This document shows positions 1 to 7,521 of a stretch of 22,397 nucleotides of DNA, one piece after another. The position numbers and the translations under genes are program-made. A model generated the notes under the pieces. The model had not been told where the DNA came from. It saw only the letters and a program-made list of their open reading frames with translations, and did not search any database. The stretch covers positions 1 through 22,397 of the forward strand of contig JAAZYT010000095.1 in NCBI GenBank assembly GCA_014239505.1, in the 5' to 3' direction. Source of the stretch: Fidelibacterota bacterium. GTDB lineage: Bacteria; Fidelibacterota; Marinisomatia; Marinisomatales; TCS55. Each line of letters starts with the position of its first letter. The stretch's first letter is position 1.

Positions 1-2104
1 AAAAATAAGCCTGACCACCTCGAAGCAACTCTTCTTTTAAAAGGGTTTTAACCACACCCCAATCAAAGTGCTGTATTTGTGTTTCAATTGGAAGGCGCGC
101 CCTGGGCGGAGTTGTTATTTTTGAAGTATCACGAATTCCAACTAAAGACTGTTGTAGTGTTCTTGGTATTGGTGTAGCTGTTAAGGTCAAAACATCAACG
201 CGGTTTTTTAGCCGCCTTATTGTTTCTTTGTGTTTTACACCAAAGCGATGCTCTTCATCAACAATCAACAAGCCCAACCTTTCCGTTGGAACGTCTTCGC
301 TTAATATTCTGTGTGTCCCGATTAAAACATCGACTTTGTTTTTGTGTATTCTCTCAATAATAGCAGACTGCTCGCGCTTGTTTTTAAACCTAGAAAGCAA
401 CTCAACCTCAACACCGAGAGCGCCAAGACGGCCCTCACAGGTTATATAGTGCTGGTCTGATAAAATGGTTGTTGGTGTTAGAAAAAAAACCATTCGTCCA
501 GAAACCACCGCTCGCATAGCTGCGCGAAGAGCAACCTCTGTTTTACCAAAACCAACATCACCATAAACAAGGCGATCCATTGGGTTTGCAAAGTTCATGT
601 CTTTATAAATATCGGCTATCGCTTTTTTTTGGTCTAATGTTTCTTCGTAAGGAAAGCCCTCTTCCAGTTGTTGAAAAAGATCGCTTTCTTTAATATAGCT
701 AAAGCCCCGAGGAGAAGAACGTGCGGCATGTATTGAAACAAGGTGGTCAACAACGTCATCAATGCTTTTTTTAGCAAGCCTTTTTTGTTTTTCCCAAGCG
801 CCGGTACCTAGTTTTGAAATTTTTGGAGCAACGCCACCAACGCTTAAATATTTATGAACGCGATCAAACCGACCAAGAGGAACATAAACAAGACCCCCAT
901 CTGCAAACTCAATTTTTATGTTTTCTTCGCGGCAGCTTTCTTCCCCAACGAGACTTAAACCTCGATAAACACCGACCCCAAAGTCTTGATGCACAAGAAA
1001 GTCACCCCAACTAATCTCTGCCAAAGAACCAATTATGCGCTCGCTTTTTTTCTCAAGACCTTTCGGCTGAGGGCGGTCACCAGCACCAAGCAAAGAAAAA
1101 CACGCCAACCCAAGAGAAGGAACAATAAAACCAGATGACAGGTTTGACGAAAAATAAAAAAAAGAAGAGGGGTTTCTTTTTTTAGGGCTAAAACCACCAA
1201 ACAAAAATAACGGTTCAATTTCCTTTGATGTTTCGTCAAGCCTATTTTCTATAATAGGCGTATCAACACGATTAAAAAAAACCTCTTCATAAAAGAGGCT
1301 TAAAGAAGAAAGAGCCTCTCCGCCAGAGACTATATGTTCTTGAGTTATGTATAATTGAAGATCACAACCACCGCGTAAAAAAGAAGAAAGCGTTTTGCCT
1401 TTTTTACTTTTAGCCAGCTTTGGTGGAGGTTGAATTTCAACCCGCTCCCTTGAAGCTGTTGACCTTTGTGTTTCTAGGTTAAAAAACCGTATTGACTCTA
1501 TTGTGTCGGAAAAAAACTCAACGCGGATAGGGTCTTCAGAATAGGTTGGGAAAAAGTCTAAAATCCCCCCCCGCAAAGAAACCATGTTTGAAGCAACACA
1601 GCGATCAACGTTTTCATATCCCCACGCTATTAGTTTTTCCAATAACTCGCCAGGGCCTTTCTTTTCACCAACAAGAAGCAAGACTGTCTCGGTCTGTTCG
1701 TCTGTTGTCGAAAAGGTGTACTCAGAGCAACGCTTGTTTGTTAAAAAAATGCTCCCCTGTTTTTTTCTTAGTTGGTTATATGTTCGGTCGAACGTCTGTT
1801 TAGACTTAGAAACAAAACCAGAAACCGCAACCCCCTCGTTTTTATAGTCAGGCAAAAAACCAACCCCATCGCCAAGAAAAGAGGAAAGGTCTTCTTTTAA
1901 TGACTTAAGGTGCTTACTAGAAACATCGGCAACAATACCAATCGGCCTACGAAGATGATTAAAACAAGCGGCGACAAAAAAAGCCTGCAAGGAAGGAGGT
2001 TGAATTTTTATTTTTGTATTTTCTGCGCAAAAAGAACGAACGGAGCTTTTTAGCTCATCAGCGCCACTAATCGTATCAATTATTTTATTTATATTGGGTT
2101 TCAC
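1..2104 (-). CDS. mfd: Mfd transcription-repair coupling factor, C-terminus cut by the window edge
   Basis: Mfd is an ATP-driven translocase that removes RNA polymerase stalled at DNA lesions and recruits UvrA. About 701 codons are present, from a GTG start (2104-2102) to the left edge. A UvrB-like N-terminal part includes an RGGILDFFP segment near residue 180. The CarD-like RNAP-interaction domain (GDFLVHQDFGVGVYRG) lies near residue 370, followed by the typical LGTGAWEKQK stretch. The helicase part shows Walker A (GDVGFGKTE, about 515) and the DEEH box (about 617), and the sequence ends near GGQAYF. Compared with E. coli Mfd these motifs sit roughly 110 residues earlier, so the N-terminal half is short. 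Roughly 330-340 C-terminal residues should lie outside the window. The GTG start is inside a parS palindrome, 6 nt after the mnmG stop, and has no Shine-Dalgarno sequence. It is the last visible gene of the rpmH-mfd operon. Confidence 0.95.
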   Translation of the reverse strand, partial: MKPNINKIIDTISGADELKSSVRSFCAENTKIKIQPPSLQAFFVAACFNHLRRPIGIVADVSSKHLKSLKEDLSSFLGDGVGFLPDYKNEGVAVSGFVSKSKQTFDRTYNQLRKKQGSIFLTNKRCSEYTFSTTDEQTETVLLLVGEKKGPGELLEKLIAWGYENVDRCVASNMVSLRGGILDFFPTYSEDPIRVEFFSDTIESIRFFNLETQRSTASRERVEIQPPPKLAKSKKGKTLSSFLRGGCDLQLYITQEHIVSGGEALSSLSLFYEEVFFNRVDTPIIENRLDETSKEIEPLFLFGGFSPKKRNPSSFFYFSSNLSSGFIVPSLGLACFSLLGAGDRPQPKGLEKKSERIIGSLAEISWGDFLVHQDFGVGVYRGLSLVGEESCREENIKIEFADGGLVYVPLGRFDRVHKYLSVGGVAPKISKLGTGAWEKQKRLAKKSIDDVVDHLVSIHAARSSPRGFSYIKESDLFQQLEEGFPYEETLDQKKAIADIYKDMNFANPMDRLVYGDVGFGKTEVALRAAMRAVVSGRMVFFLTPTTILSDQHYITCEGRLGALGVEVELLSRFKNKREQSAIIERIHKNKVDVLIGTHRILSEDVPTERLGLLIVDEEHRFGVKHKETIRRLKNRVDVLTLTATPIPRTLQQSLVGIRDTSKITTPPRARLPIETQIQHFDWGVVKTLLKEELLRGGQAYF

Positions 2105-2111
2105 GTGAAAC
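2098..2111. promoter_or_regulatory. parS-like ParB-binding site at the mnmG/mfd junction
   Basis: Perfect 14-bp palindrome GTTTCACGTGAAAC. It matches the core of the widely conserved bacterial parS consensus TGTTTCACGTGAAACA (14 of 16 positions with flanks). ParB/Spo0J binds this sequence near origins to load partition complexes and SMC. On the minus strand the site overlaps the mnmG stop (TAG, 2113-2111) and contains the mfd GTG start (2104-2102). It lies about 5.4 kb from dnaA. ParB itself is not encoded here, so binding is inferred from the motif and its position. Confidence 0.85.
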
Positions 2112-3979
2112 TAGGTGCGCTTAAGAAATAAAACAGATAAGGCAGAAATATCTGCGGGCGTAACACCCGACACTCTCATCGCCTGACCAAACGTTTCTGG
2201 CCGAACAAAAGAAAGCTTCTCTCTTGCTTCATTAGAAATGCTTTTTATTTCAAAATAGTTAATATTGTTTGGAAGGGGGGTAGACTCATTTTTCTTCATT
2301 TTATCAACCTGGTCTTGTTGTCTTTTAATATACCCCTCGTATTTAATAATTGCCTCTACTTCAATCTTTGCCTCTCTTGCTGTGGCTTCTTTGTTGCTTT
2401 CGCTTAAGACGTTTAACGCAAGAGAATCAAGAGTAACAGAGGGCCTTTTGAGAATGTTTTTTAAAGGTGTGGCTTGGTTTATAGTGTTTTCCCCAAGCGC
2501 CAGAAGCTTGCTGTTTATCTTAGAAGGTAAAACAGAGCGGTTAAGGCTTTCTAGCATTTTGTCGATCAAAGCCAAGGAGGCCCTAATTTTTTTTTCTCGA
2601 GCGGGGCTCAAGAGGTTGTTTTTATCAGCGTGCGCACACAGTCTTGTGTGAGCGTTAGAAAAACGCAATAAAATTCTATATTCTGCCCTAGAGGTAAACA
2701 TCCGGTAAGGCTCCAAAGTGTCTTTTGTGATTAAATCGTCAACCATAACCCCAATATAACCCTCACTTCTTTTAAGTATCAGCGGCTCTTTCTCTTGTAT
2801 AAGTTTTGCTGCGTTTATTCCTGCTATTAAGCCTTGAGCCGCCGCCTCCTCATAGCCAGAAGTTCCATTGATTTGTCCAGCAAAAAAAAGACCAGAGAGG
2901 TTTTTTGTCTCAAGGCTTGACTTTAACTGAGCAGGAGAAAAAAAATCATATTCTATTGCATATCCAGGACGAAAAAAGCGAACATGCTCTAAGCCCGGAA
3001 CCAACCGTAAGGCTTTTATTTGTATGTGCTCAGGAAGGCTTGTTGAAAAACCGTTTAAATATATTTGGTCAGACCTTAACCACTCAGGCTCAAGAAAAAG
3101 CGTATGACTGTCGTGGTGCGCAAAGCGAGAAACCTTATCTTCTATGGAGGGGCAGTAGCGAGGACCAACGCCGCCAACATCCCCGGAAAACATTGGGCTC
3201 AGCTTTAGGTTTTCCTGAATTACTTCTTTGCAGTTTAAGTTTGTTGTGGTTGTGTGGCACGCAACGTTGGGCGGATCAAAAGAGCTTGTTTCATAAGAAA
3301 AAGGAAGAGGAAGCTCGTCACCATGGGTTGTGCTGGTTTTATTCCAATTAACCGAAGAGCCGTCTAGCCTTGGAGGCGTTCCTGTTTTTAAGCGACCAGC
3401 AACAAAACCCAAAGAAAGAAGAAACTCTGTTATCCCCTCGGCGCCACTTTCACCCATTCTTCCTGCTCGAATTTTTTTCTGACCAATATGGATTAACCCG
3501 TTTAAAAAAGTGCCACAGGTTAAAATAACTGCCTTGCCGAACGCACGAGCCCCACTCCTTAAAACAACGCCCTGAACACGACCTTTTGAACAAAGCAAAG
3601 AAACAACCTCTCCTTGCAAAACTTCAATTTTATTATTGTTTAAAACCCGGCTAGAAACATAAGACTCGTATTCTCGCTTGTCGACCTGAGCTCTTGGCGA
3701 CCACACAGACTTACCCTTTGACTGGTTTAATATTTTAAACTGTATACCGCTATGGTCTGTGGCAAGGCCCATAACGCCACCAAGCACATCAATCTCTCTT
3801 ACAATTTGTCCTTTTGCAAGACCGCCAATGGCGGGGTTACAAGACATCCTTCCAATTGCTTTTGTATCAAGAGTCACAAGAAGAACAGAGCAACCAAGCT
3901 TTGACGCAATTAGCGCCGACTCAATGCCGGCATGACCCCCACCACAAACAAGCACGTCAAAACTTTTATCGTGTTTCAC
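2111..3979 (-). CDS. mnmG: MnmG (GidA), tRNA uridine-5 carboxymethylaminomethylation FAD enzyme
   Basis: MnmG works with MnmE to install the cmnm5 group on wobble U34 of certain tRNAs, using FAD and a methylene-folate donor. The 622-aa length is normal for the family. The N-terminus has the FAD-binding GGGHAG motif (about residues 13-18). Further family blocks are SCNPAIGGLAKGQ (about 46-58), the KTGTPPRLDG stretch and FAGQINGTSGYEEAAAQG, and the C-terminus carries the helical domain ending in DISALSVLFLK. The start is GTG at 3979-3977. An in-frame stop (that of mnmE) lies 6 nt upstream, so no earlier start exists, and no convincing Shine-Dalgarno sequence precedes it; coupling to mnmE termination is likely. 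Its start and stop each sit in a parS-like palindrome. The usual downstream rsmG (gidB) and parAB are replaced by mfd. Confidence 0.98.
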   Translation of the reverse strand: MKHDKSFDVLVCGGGHAGIESALIASKLGCSVLLVTLDTKAIGRMSCNPAIGGLAKGQIVREIDVLGGVMGLATDHSGIQFKILNQSKGKSVWSPRAQVDKREYESYVSSRVLNNNKIEVLQGEVVSLLCSKGRVQGVVLRSGARAFGKAVILTCGTFLNGLIHIGQKKIRAGRMGESGAEGITEFLLSLGFVAGRLKTGTPPRLDGSSVNWNKTSTTHGDELPLPFSYETSSFDPPNVACHTTTTNLNCKEVIQENLKLSPMFSGDVGGVGPRYCPSIEDKVSRFAHHDSHTLFLEPEWLRSDQIYLNGFSTSLPEHIQIKALRLVPGLEHVRFFRPGYAIEYDFFSPAQLKSSLETKNLSGLFFAGQINGTSGYEEAAAQGLIAGINAAKLIQEKEPLILKRSEGYIGVMVDDLITKDTLEPYRMFTSRAEYRILLRFSNAHTRLCAHADKNNLLSPAREKKIRASLALIDKMLESLNRSVLPSKINSKLLALGENTINQATPLKNILKRPSVTLDSLALNVLSESNKEATAREAKIEVEAIIKYEGYIKRQQDQVDKMKKNESTPLPNNINYFEIKSISNEAREKLSFVRPETFGQAMRVSGVTPADISALSVLFLKRT

Positions 3980-3986
3980 GTGAAAC
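3973..3986. promoter_or_regulatory. parS-like ParB-binding site at the mnmE/mnmG junction
   Basis: Perfect palindrome GTTTCACGTGAAAC. The 16-mer at 3972-3987 matches the parS consensus TGTTTCACGTGAAACA at 15 of 16 positions. On the minus strand it overlaps the mnmE stop (TAG, 3988-3986) and contains the mnmG GTG start (3979-3977). It is about 3.5 kb from dnaA and 1.9 kb from the second copy. A chance origin is unlikely because two exact cores occur close to dnaA and none was found elsewhere in the window. Confidence 0.88.
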
Positions 3987-5302
3987 TATTTTCCGACGCA
4001 GAGATTGTTAAAAATATTATTAATTATATCTTCTGGCGTAGTTTTCCCAAGTAAAACATCAAGCGCGTTTATACCGCTACGCAGCTCAAAAGAAACCAGC
4101 TCTAACTCCAACCCAACGGTTTTGCAAACATTTTGTGCTCTTTCGAGGCTTTTTGCACAAGCGTTAATTGCAGCACTCTGCCTTGGTGTTGAAAGGAGAG
4201 AGACGTCAGAAGAGATTGGGCCAATTTTAAGCGCGGATTTTATTTCTAGCAAAAGAACCTCAAGGCCTGTTTTGTTTTTGCAGGAGATATGTATAATTGC
4301 CTTGTTGGGTTTTTTTGAGTGAAGGTCGGACTTATTAACAACGAAAATATGTGGCTGCGAACCTGTTTTGTTGGTTTGAGCCTGGGGGTCATCTGAAACA
4401 GAGATTATAAGATCCGCCTTTTCTTTGAGTTTTTTTGCCCTTGCGACACCCTCTTGCTCTATTGCAGATTTTGCCACTCTTATTCCAGCGGTGTCTAAAA
4501 AAACAAAAGGAACGCCGCCTAGAACCATTTCAGACCTTACTATGTCTCGCGTTGTACCAGGCTCCGGGCTGACAATTGCCCGACTTTCCCCGCAAAGCGC
4601 GTTTAACAGTGAAGACTTACCAACGTTAGGTGGACCCGTTATTACAGCCGTGACGCCAAGATTTAACATTTTACCTCTAATAAAAGTGTTGGATAGGACG
4701 AGAGCTTCTTTGTGTAAGGCGCGAATTTTTTTAGGTACGTTTTTTTGCTCTTTTGCGCTTAGGTCTTCTTCGGAAATATCCATTTGATACTCAAGAAAAG
4801 AAACAAGGTCAACAAGTTTTAACCTAAGCTTGTTAATCTGTTTAGAAAGGCTCCCGGAAATTATTTTCTGCTGTTCCTTAACGGACTCAATTGTTTTTGA
4901 TTTAATTAAGGCGGCAACTCCCTCGGCCTGCACAAGATCCATTTTTCCATTAATGAAGGCGCGATAGGTAAACTCCCCCGGGTCGGCAAGACGAGCACCA
5001 AGAGAACAAAAAGTTGAAACAACAGCGTCGACAATGGTGGGGTTGCCGTGGGAAGAAATTTCAACCATGTCCTCGCCAGAGTAAGAAGCTGGGGCGACAA
5101 ATCGAGTAATTACCGCGCGGTCAATCTTTTCACCTTTTTTATTATAAAAAGTAACAAGCGTTGCGGATCGATTTTTAAGTATCTTTTTGTGAGTGGCTAT
5201 TTCAGCAAATTTAAAAGCGCTTGGACCACTGACTCTAACAACAGCCAACCCGCTAAAACCGAGAGGTGTAGCCGGCGCAACAATCGTGTCGCCGGAGTTC
5301 AT
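3986..5302 (-). CDS. mnmE: MnmE (TrmE) tRNA modification GTPase
   Basis: GTPase partner of MnmG in U34 tRNA modification; the family dimerises in a potassium- and GTP-dependent way. The 438-aa protein has the N-terminal folate-binding domain (with a YSGEDMVEISSHGN block at about 74-87) and a helical domain. The G domain shows G1 GPPNVGKS (223-230), G2 TTRD (250-253), G3 DTAG (270-273) and G4 NKSD (323-326). The C-terminal CVGK (435-438) is the catalytic Cys-x-Gly-Lys signature. The ATG at 5302-5300 overlaps the yidC stop by 4 nt (ATGA), and an AAGGG Shine-Dalgarno sequence precedes it inside the end of yidC. Its TAG stop is part of a parS palindrome. Confidence 0.97.
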   Translation of the reverse strand: MNSGDTIVAPATPLGFSGLAVVRVSGPSAFKFAEIATHKKILKNRSATLVTFYNKKGEKIDRAVITRFVAPASYSGEDMVEISSHGNPTIVDAVVSTFCSLGARLADPGEFTYRAFINGKMDLVQAEGVAALIKSKTIESVKEQQKIISGSLSKQINKLRLKLVDLVSFLEYQMDISEEDLSAKEQKNVPKKIRALHKEALVLSNTFIRGKMLNLGVTAVITGPPNVGKSSLLNALCGESRAIVSPEPGTTRDIVRSEMVLGGVPFVFLDTAGIRVAKSAIEQEGVARAKKLKEKADLIISVSDDPQAQTNKTGSQPHIFVVNKSDLHSKKPNKAIIHISCKNKTGLEVLLLEIKSALKIGPISSDVSLLSTPRQSAAINACAKSLERAQNVCKTVGLELELVSFELRSGINALDVLLGKTTPEDIINNIFNNLCVGK

Positions 5303-6954
5303 TTGCCCTTTTTAAGCTTTATACTTTTAGTCGAATTTTGAGGAGGGTCGGGTATAAAATATTTTTGCTGAACAATTGATAACAGGTTGAAAACAGAATA
5401 GTACAAATTTAAACCAGATGGGAAAGTATAAAATAAGAAGAGAAAGAAGACATTCATGAAATACATCATGATTTTTTGTTGGCTGCCGCTGTCTGGCGCG
5501 GCCATAAGTTTTTGTTGTAAAAACATTGTTATCCCCATTAAAAAGGGGAGAACATTTAATGGGAATCCGGCAATAGTGGTGATTGTGTCTGGCGCGCTAA
5601 GGTCTGTTATCCAGCCAAAAAAAGGAGCGCCTCGAAACTCGATTGTTGAGCGAAAAATAGTAAAAAAAGAGATAAGGATTGGCATTTGCAAAAGAAGAGG
5701 AAGGCACCCACCCATTGGGTTAACGCCCTGTTCCTTAAAAAGCTCCATTTGCGCCCGGCTAAGCTTTTGCGAATCGTTTTTATATTTTTCTTTAAGTCGT
5801 TGTATCTGAGGCTGTAGTGCCTGCATATTTTTTTGGGAACTAAATTGTTTTTTTGTGAGCGGGTTTAATAGAATTTTTATTAACACGGCAAAAAGAATAA
5901 CAACGAGGCCGTAGTTTGGGATTATAGAATACATTTTTGTTAACGACCAAGTCACTAGTTGCCCTAACGGCCTAAACAAAGCCCAGCCAAGGTTCATTGT
6001 TTTTTCTAAATCATTGCCAAGGGCCTTTATGCGCTTATAATCAAGAGGTCCAATATAGAGCCTTAATCTGTTGGTGCTATTTACCGATTGACGAAGAGAT
6101 GTTTTGTATAGAGGGCGACCTTCTTTTGTGGTGCCCACAACTTCTGCGCCAGTTCCGGGCGTCTCAGGTATTAGCGCGGCTAAAAAGTATTTTGTTTTAA
6201 CAGCAGTCCAAAGAGTGTTTCCAGTTTGTTTTTCTAATGACGAGCTTTCTTTTGGCGCGCCAGGTTTGAGTAGCTCACCACCCAAATAGGCATAGCCCTT
6301 AAAATGGGTATACTCATCTTTAAGGTTTTTTTCTGATGGGGCGAGACCGCCAGACCAAGAGAGAGAGTATTGACCGCGCGACACAACTGCATTCGGCTCT
6401 TCAAAAGAAACCTCCAAATCAATCTCATAACTATTAGGATAAAAGGTAAAGGTTTTTTGAATTTTTTGCCCACCATAAACCGTTTCATAAACAAGAGTTT
6501 GCTGCCTTGTTTCGGCATTTATCGACCTAGAGCGGCTAACCGTCGCCCAGCTGTTCGTTAGTTCTATGTTTTCACCGTCTATTGAAACAAAGCTTAAAAG
6601 AAGATTGTCTTTATTAAGGTCGTCAATTATATTAACTAGGCTCGAGTCATAACGTGAATATTTATCAAAAGAAAAGGAGTCAAAAGACCCGCCACCACGA
6701 CTACTTAATCGAGCAGTGAAAAAACCATTTCTTACATCAACAAAGCTTTCTTTTTCTGAAAGCCTTGCAACCCTTTCCTGCTTAAGCGAGGTTTCTGCTG
6801 GGACTGATTTTACGGGATCGTTTTGTGGTTGCTTAGCTGTCTGCAGTTCAGGAACAGTTGTTTTAGCTGGTGGAGAAACAAGGCTCATATACCAGGGGGT
6901 AAAAATTAAAACAACAGCAATTAAGCCAAAGGCGAGGAGTGTTTTTCTATCCAT
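5299..6954 (-). CDS. yidC: YidC membrane protein insertase (Oxa1 family)
   Basis: Inserts and folds inner-membrane proteins, alone or with SecYEG. The 551-aa protein is the long Gram-negative form. TM1 lies at about residues 5-26, followed by a large periplasmic beta-sandwich domain (about 60-330). The conserved C-terminal bundle begins near the YSIIPNYGLVVILFAVLIK segment. It includes the cytoplasmic loop with LQPQIQRLKEKY and the NPMGGCLPLLLQMPI signature, then the FPSGLNLYY segment near the end. The C-terminal tail is short and lysine-rich. The ATG overlaps the end of yidD by 8 nt, and the stop overlaps the mnmE start by 4 nt. It belongs to the oriC-proximal rpmH-yidD-yidC-mnmE cluster common in bacteria. 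Confidence 0.97.
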   Translation of the reverse strand: MDRKTLLAFGLIAVVLIFTPWYMSLVSPPAKTTVPELQTAKQPQNDPVKSVPAETSLKQERVARLSEKESFVDVRNGFFTARLSSRGGGSFDSFSFDKYSRYDSSLVNIIDDLNKDNLLLSFVSIDGENIELTNSWATVSRSRSINAETRQQTLVYETVYGGQKIQKTFTFYPNSYEIDLEVSFEEPNAVVSRGQYSLSWSGGLAPSEKNLKDEYTHFKGYAYLGGELLKPGAPKESSSLEKQTGNTLWTAVKTKYFLAALIPETPGTGAEVVGTTKEGRPLYKTSLRQSVNSTNRLRLYIGPLDYKRIKALGNDLEKTMNLGWALFRPLGQLVTWSLTKMYSIIPNYGLVVILFAVLIKILLNPLTKKQFSSQKNMQALQPQIQRLKEKYKNDSQKLSRAQMELFKEQGVNPMGGCLPLLLQMPILISFFTIFRSTIEFRGAPFFGWITDLSAPDTITTIAGFPLNVLPFLMGITMFLQQKLMAAPDSGSQQKIMMYFMNVFFLFLFYTFPSGLNLYYSVFNLLSIVQQKYFIPDPPQNSTKSIKLKKGK

Positions 6955-7207
6955 TTGATTTCTTTATAGGGTCATAGCCGCCAGCCGAAAAAGGATGACA
7001 GCGAGAAACCCGTTTAAAAATAAGCACACAGGCTCTTAAAAAAGTATAACCGGCAAAAGCCTCAAGCGCATACTGTGAACATGTTGGGCTAAAGCGACAA
7101 GAGGGCCCAAAAAGCGGTGAAATTAGCGAACGATAAGCTTTAACCAAAAGGGTTGCCGCACCTCCAAGAAGACCACCTACACGTTTAAAGATTAAACCAA
7201 GCAACAC
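6947..7207 (-). CDS. yidD: YidD membrane protein insertion efficiency factor
   Basis: Small amphipathic membrane-associated protein thought to help YidC-dependent insertion. The 86-aa protein carries the family core: YRSLISPLFGPSCRFSPTCSQYALEA (about residues 25-50) with three conserved cysteines counting RCHPF later, and a C-terminal GGYDPI motif. About 20 hydrophobic residues precede the core. The start is GTG at 7207-7205, overlapping the rpmH stop by one base (TAGTG). In most bacteria rnpA separates rpmH from yidD, but here it does not. The downstream overlap with yidC is 8 nt. Confidence 0.94.
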   Translation of the reverse strand: MLLGLIFKRVGGLLGGAATLLVKAYRSLISPLFGPSCRFSPTCSQYALEAFAGYTFLRACVLIFKRVSRCHPFSAGGYDPIKKSNG

Positions 7208-7341
7208 TAAGCAGACAGAGACTTTCTGCCTTTCTTTCTCCTTCTGGCAAGAACCTTTCTCCCGCCAACAGTAGACATCCTTGAGCGGAAGCCGTGCTTG
7301 TTTTTTCTTTTACGTTTACTTGGTTGATATGTACGTTTCAT
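7207..7341 (-). CDS. rpmH: Ribosomal protein bL34
   Basis: A 44-aa, highly basic protein of the 50S subunit. It begins MKRTYQPSKRKRKNKHGF and continues with the family RSRM..GR.VLARRRKKGR pattern to a SLSA end. The ATG is at 7341-7339, with a GGAG Shine-Dalgarno sequence about 6 nt upstream (TTTGGAGCAAAAATG). The TAG stop at 7209-7207 shares one base with the GTG start of yidD. It is the first gene of the leftward operon and is divergent from dnaA, which is a common origin-region layout. Confidence 0.97.
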   Translation of the reverse strand: MKRTYQPSKRKRKNKHGFRSRMSTVGGRKVLARRRKKGRKSLSA

Positions 7342-7450
7342 TTTTGCTCCAAATTTAGCCAGTGAAAATAAGAAGCATGCTCCCAAAATACCAAAGGAAA
7401 TGGTTTTCTAATTAATTGACAATATTTTTAATAAAAAAGCAAAAAGAGGA

Positions 7451-7478
7451 TTGTAACGCATTAAAAAAACTGTATAAA
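7451..7478 (+). promoter_or_regulatory. Probable dnaA promoter
   Basis: TTGTAA (7451-7456) and TATAAA (7473-7478) are separated by 16 bp, a reasonable sigma70-type pair. Transcription would begin near 7485 and give a leader of about 37 nt that contains both DnaA-box-like sites. The match is moderate and was found by eye. Confidence 0.4.
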
Positions 7479-7494
7479 TTAAAGAAACGCCGAT

Positions 7495-7514
7495 TGTGGA
7501 AAACATGTGGAAAA
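7495..7514 (-). promoter_or_regulatory. Two tandem DnaA-box-like sites upstream of dnaA
   Basis: The minus strand reads TTTTCCACA at 7503-7495 and again at 7514-7506. Both match the relaxed DnaA box TTWTNCACA. The two copies of TGTGGAAAAC on the plus strand start exactly 11 bp apart, about one helical turn, so DnaA could bind the same DNA face. The second site ends 7 bp before the dnaA ATG. They could act in origin binding, in dnaA autoregulation, or both. Confidence 0.6.
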
Positions 7515-7521
7515 CTATTAA

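Larger units (their letters stand above)
7342..7521. other. Candidate oriC / rpmH-dnaA divergent intergenic region
   Basis: This 180-bp, very AT-rich stretch separates the leftward rpmH operon from rightward dnaA, so gene orientation flips here. Read on the minus strand it gives two DnaA-box-like sequences, then a short GC patch (TCGGCG), then a long A/T tract. That order resembles the basal unwinding element described in B. subtilis (boxes, GC cluster, unwinding region). A TTGACA hexamer at 7416-7421 has no well-placed -10 partner. Only two boxes were found, so the functional origin could lie elsewhere. The oriC call is inference from context. Confidence 0.45.

Noticed and set aside
1565..1572. 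Run of eight C (G8 on the mfd coding strand), with similar G7-G8 runs in the ICMT-like gene (10751-10757) and lpxK (13360-13367), as possible phase-variation tracts.
   Set aside because: Each run encodes ordinary conserved glycine-containing stretches in frame, the genes are housekeeping, and runs of 7-8 are short for switching. No frameshift is seen.
2265..2651. 128-aa plus-strand ORF antisense to mnmG, and other long antisense ORFs (for example 2905-3351 and 4425-4787).
   Set aside because: They are opposite strongly conserved genes and show no protein-family features; they reflect codon bias of the real gene.
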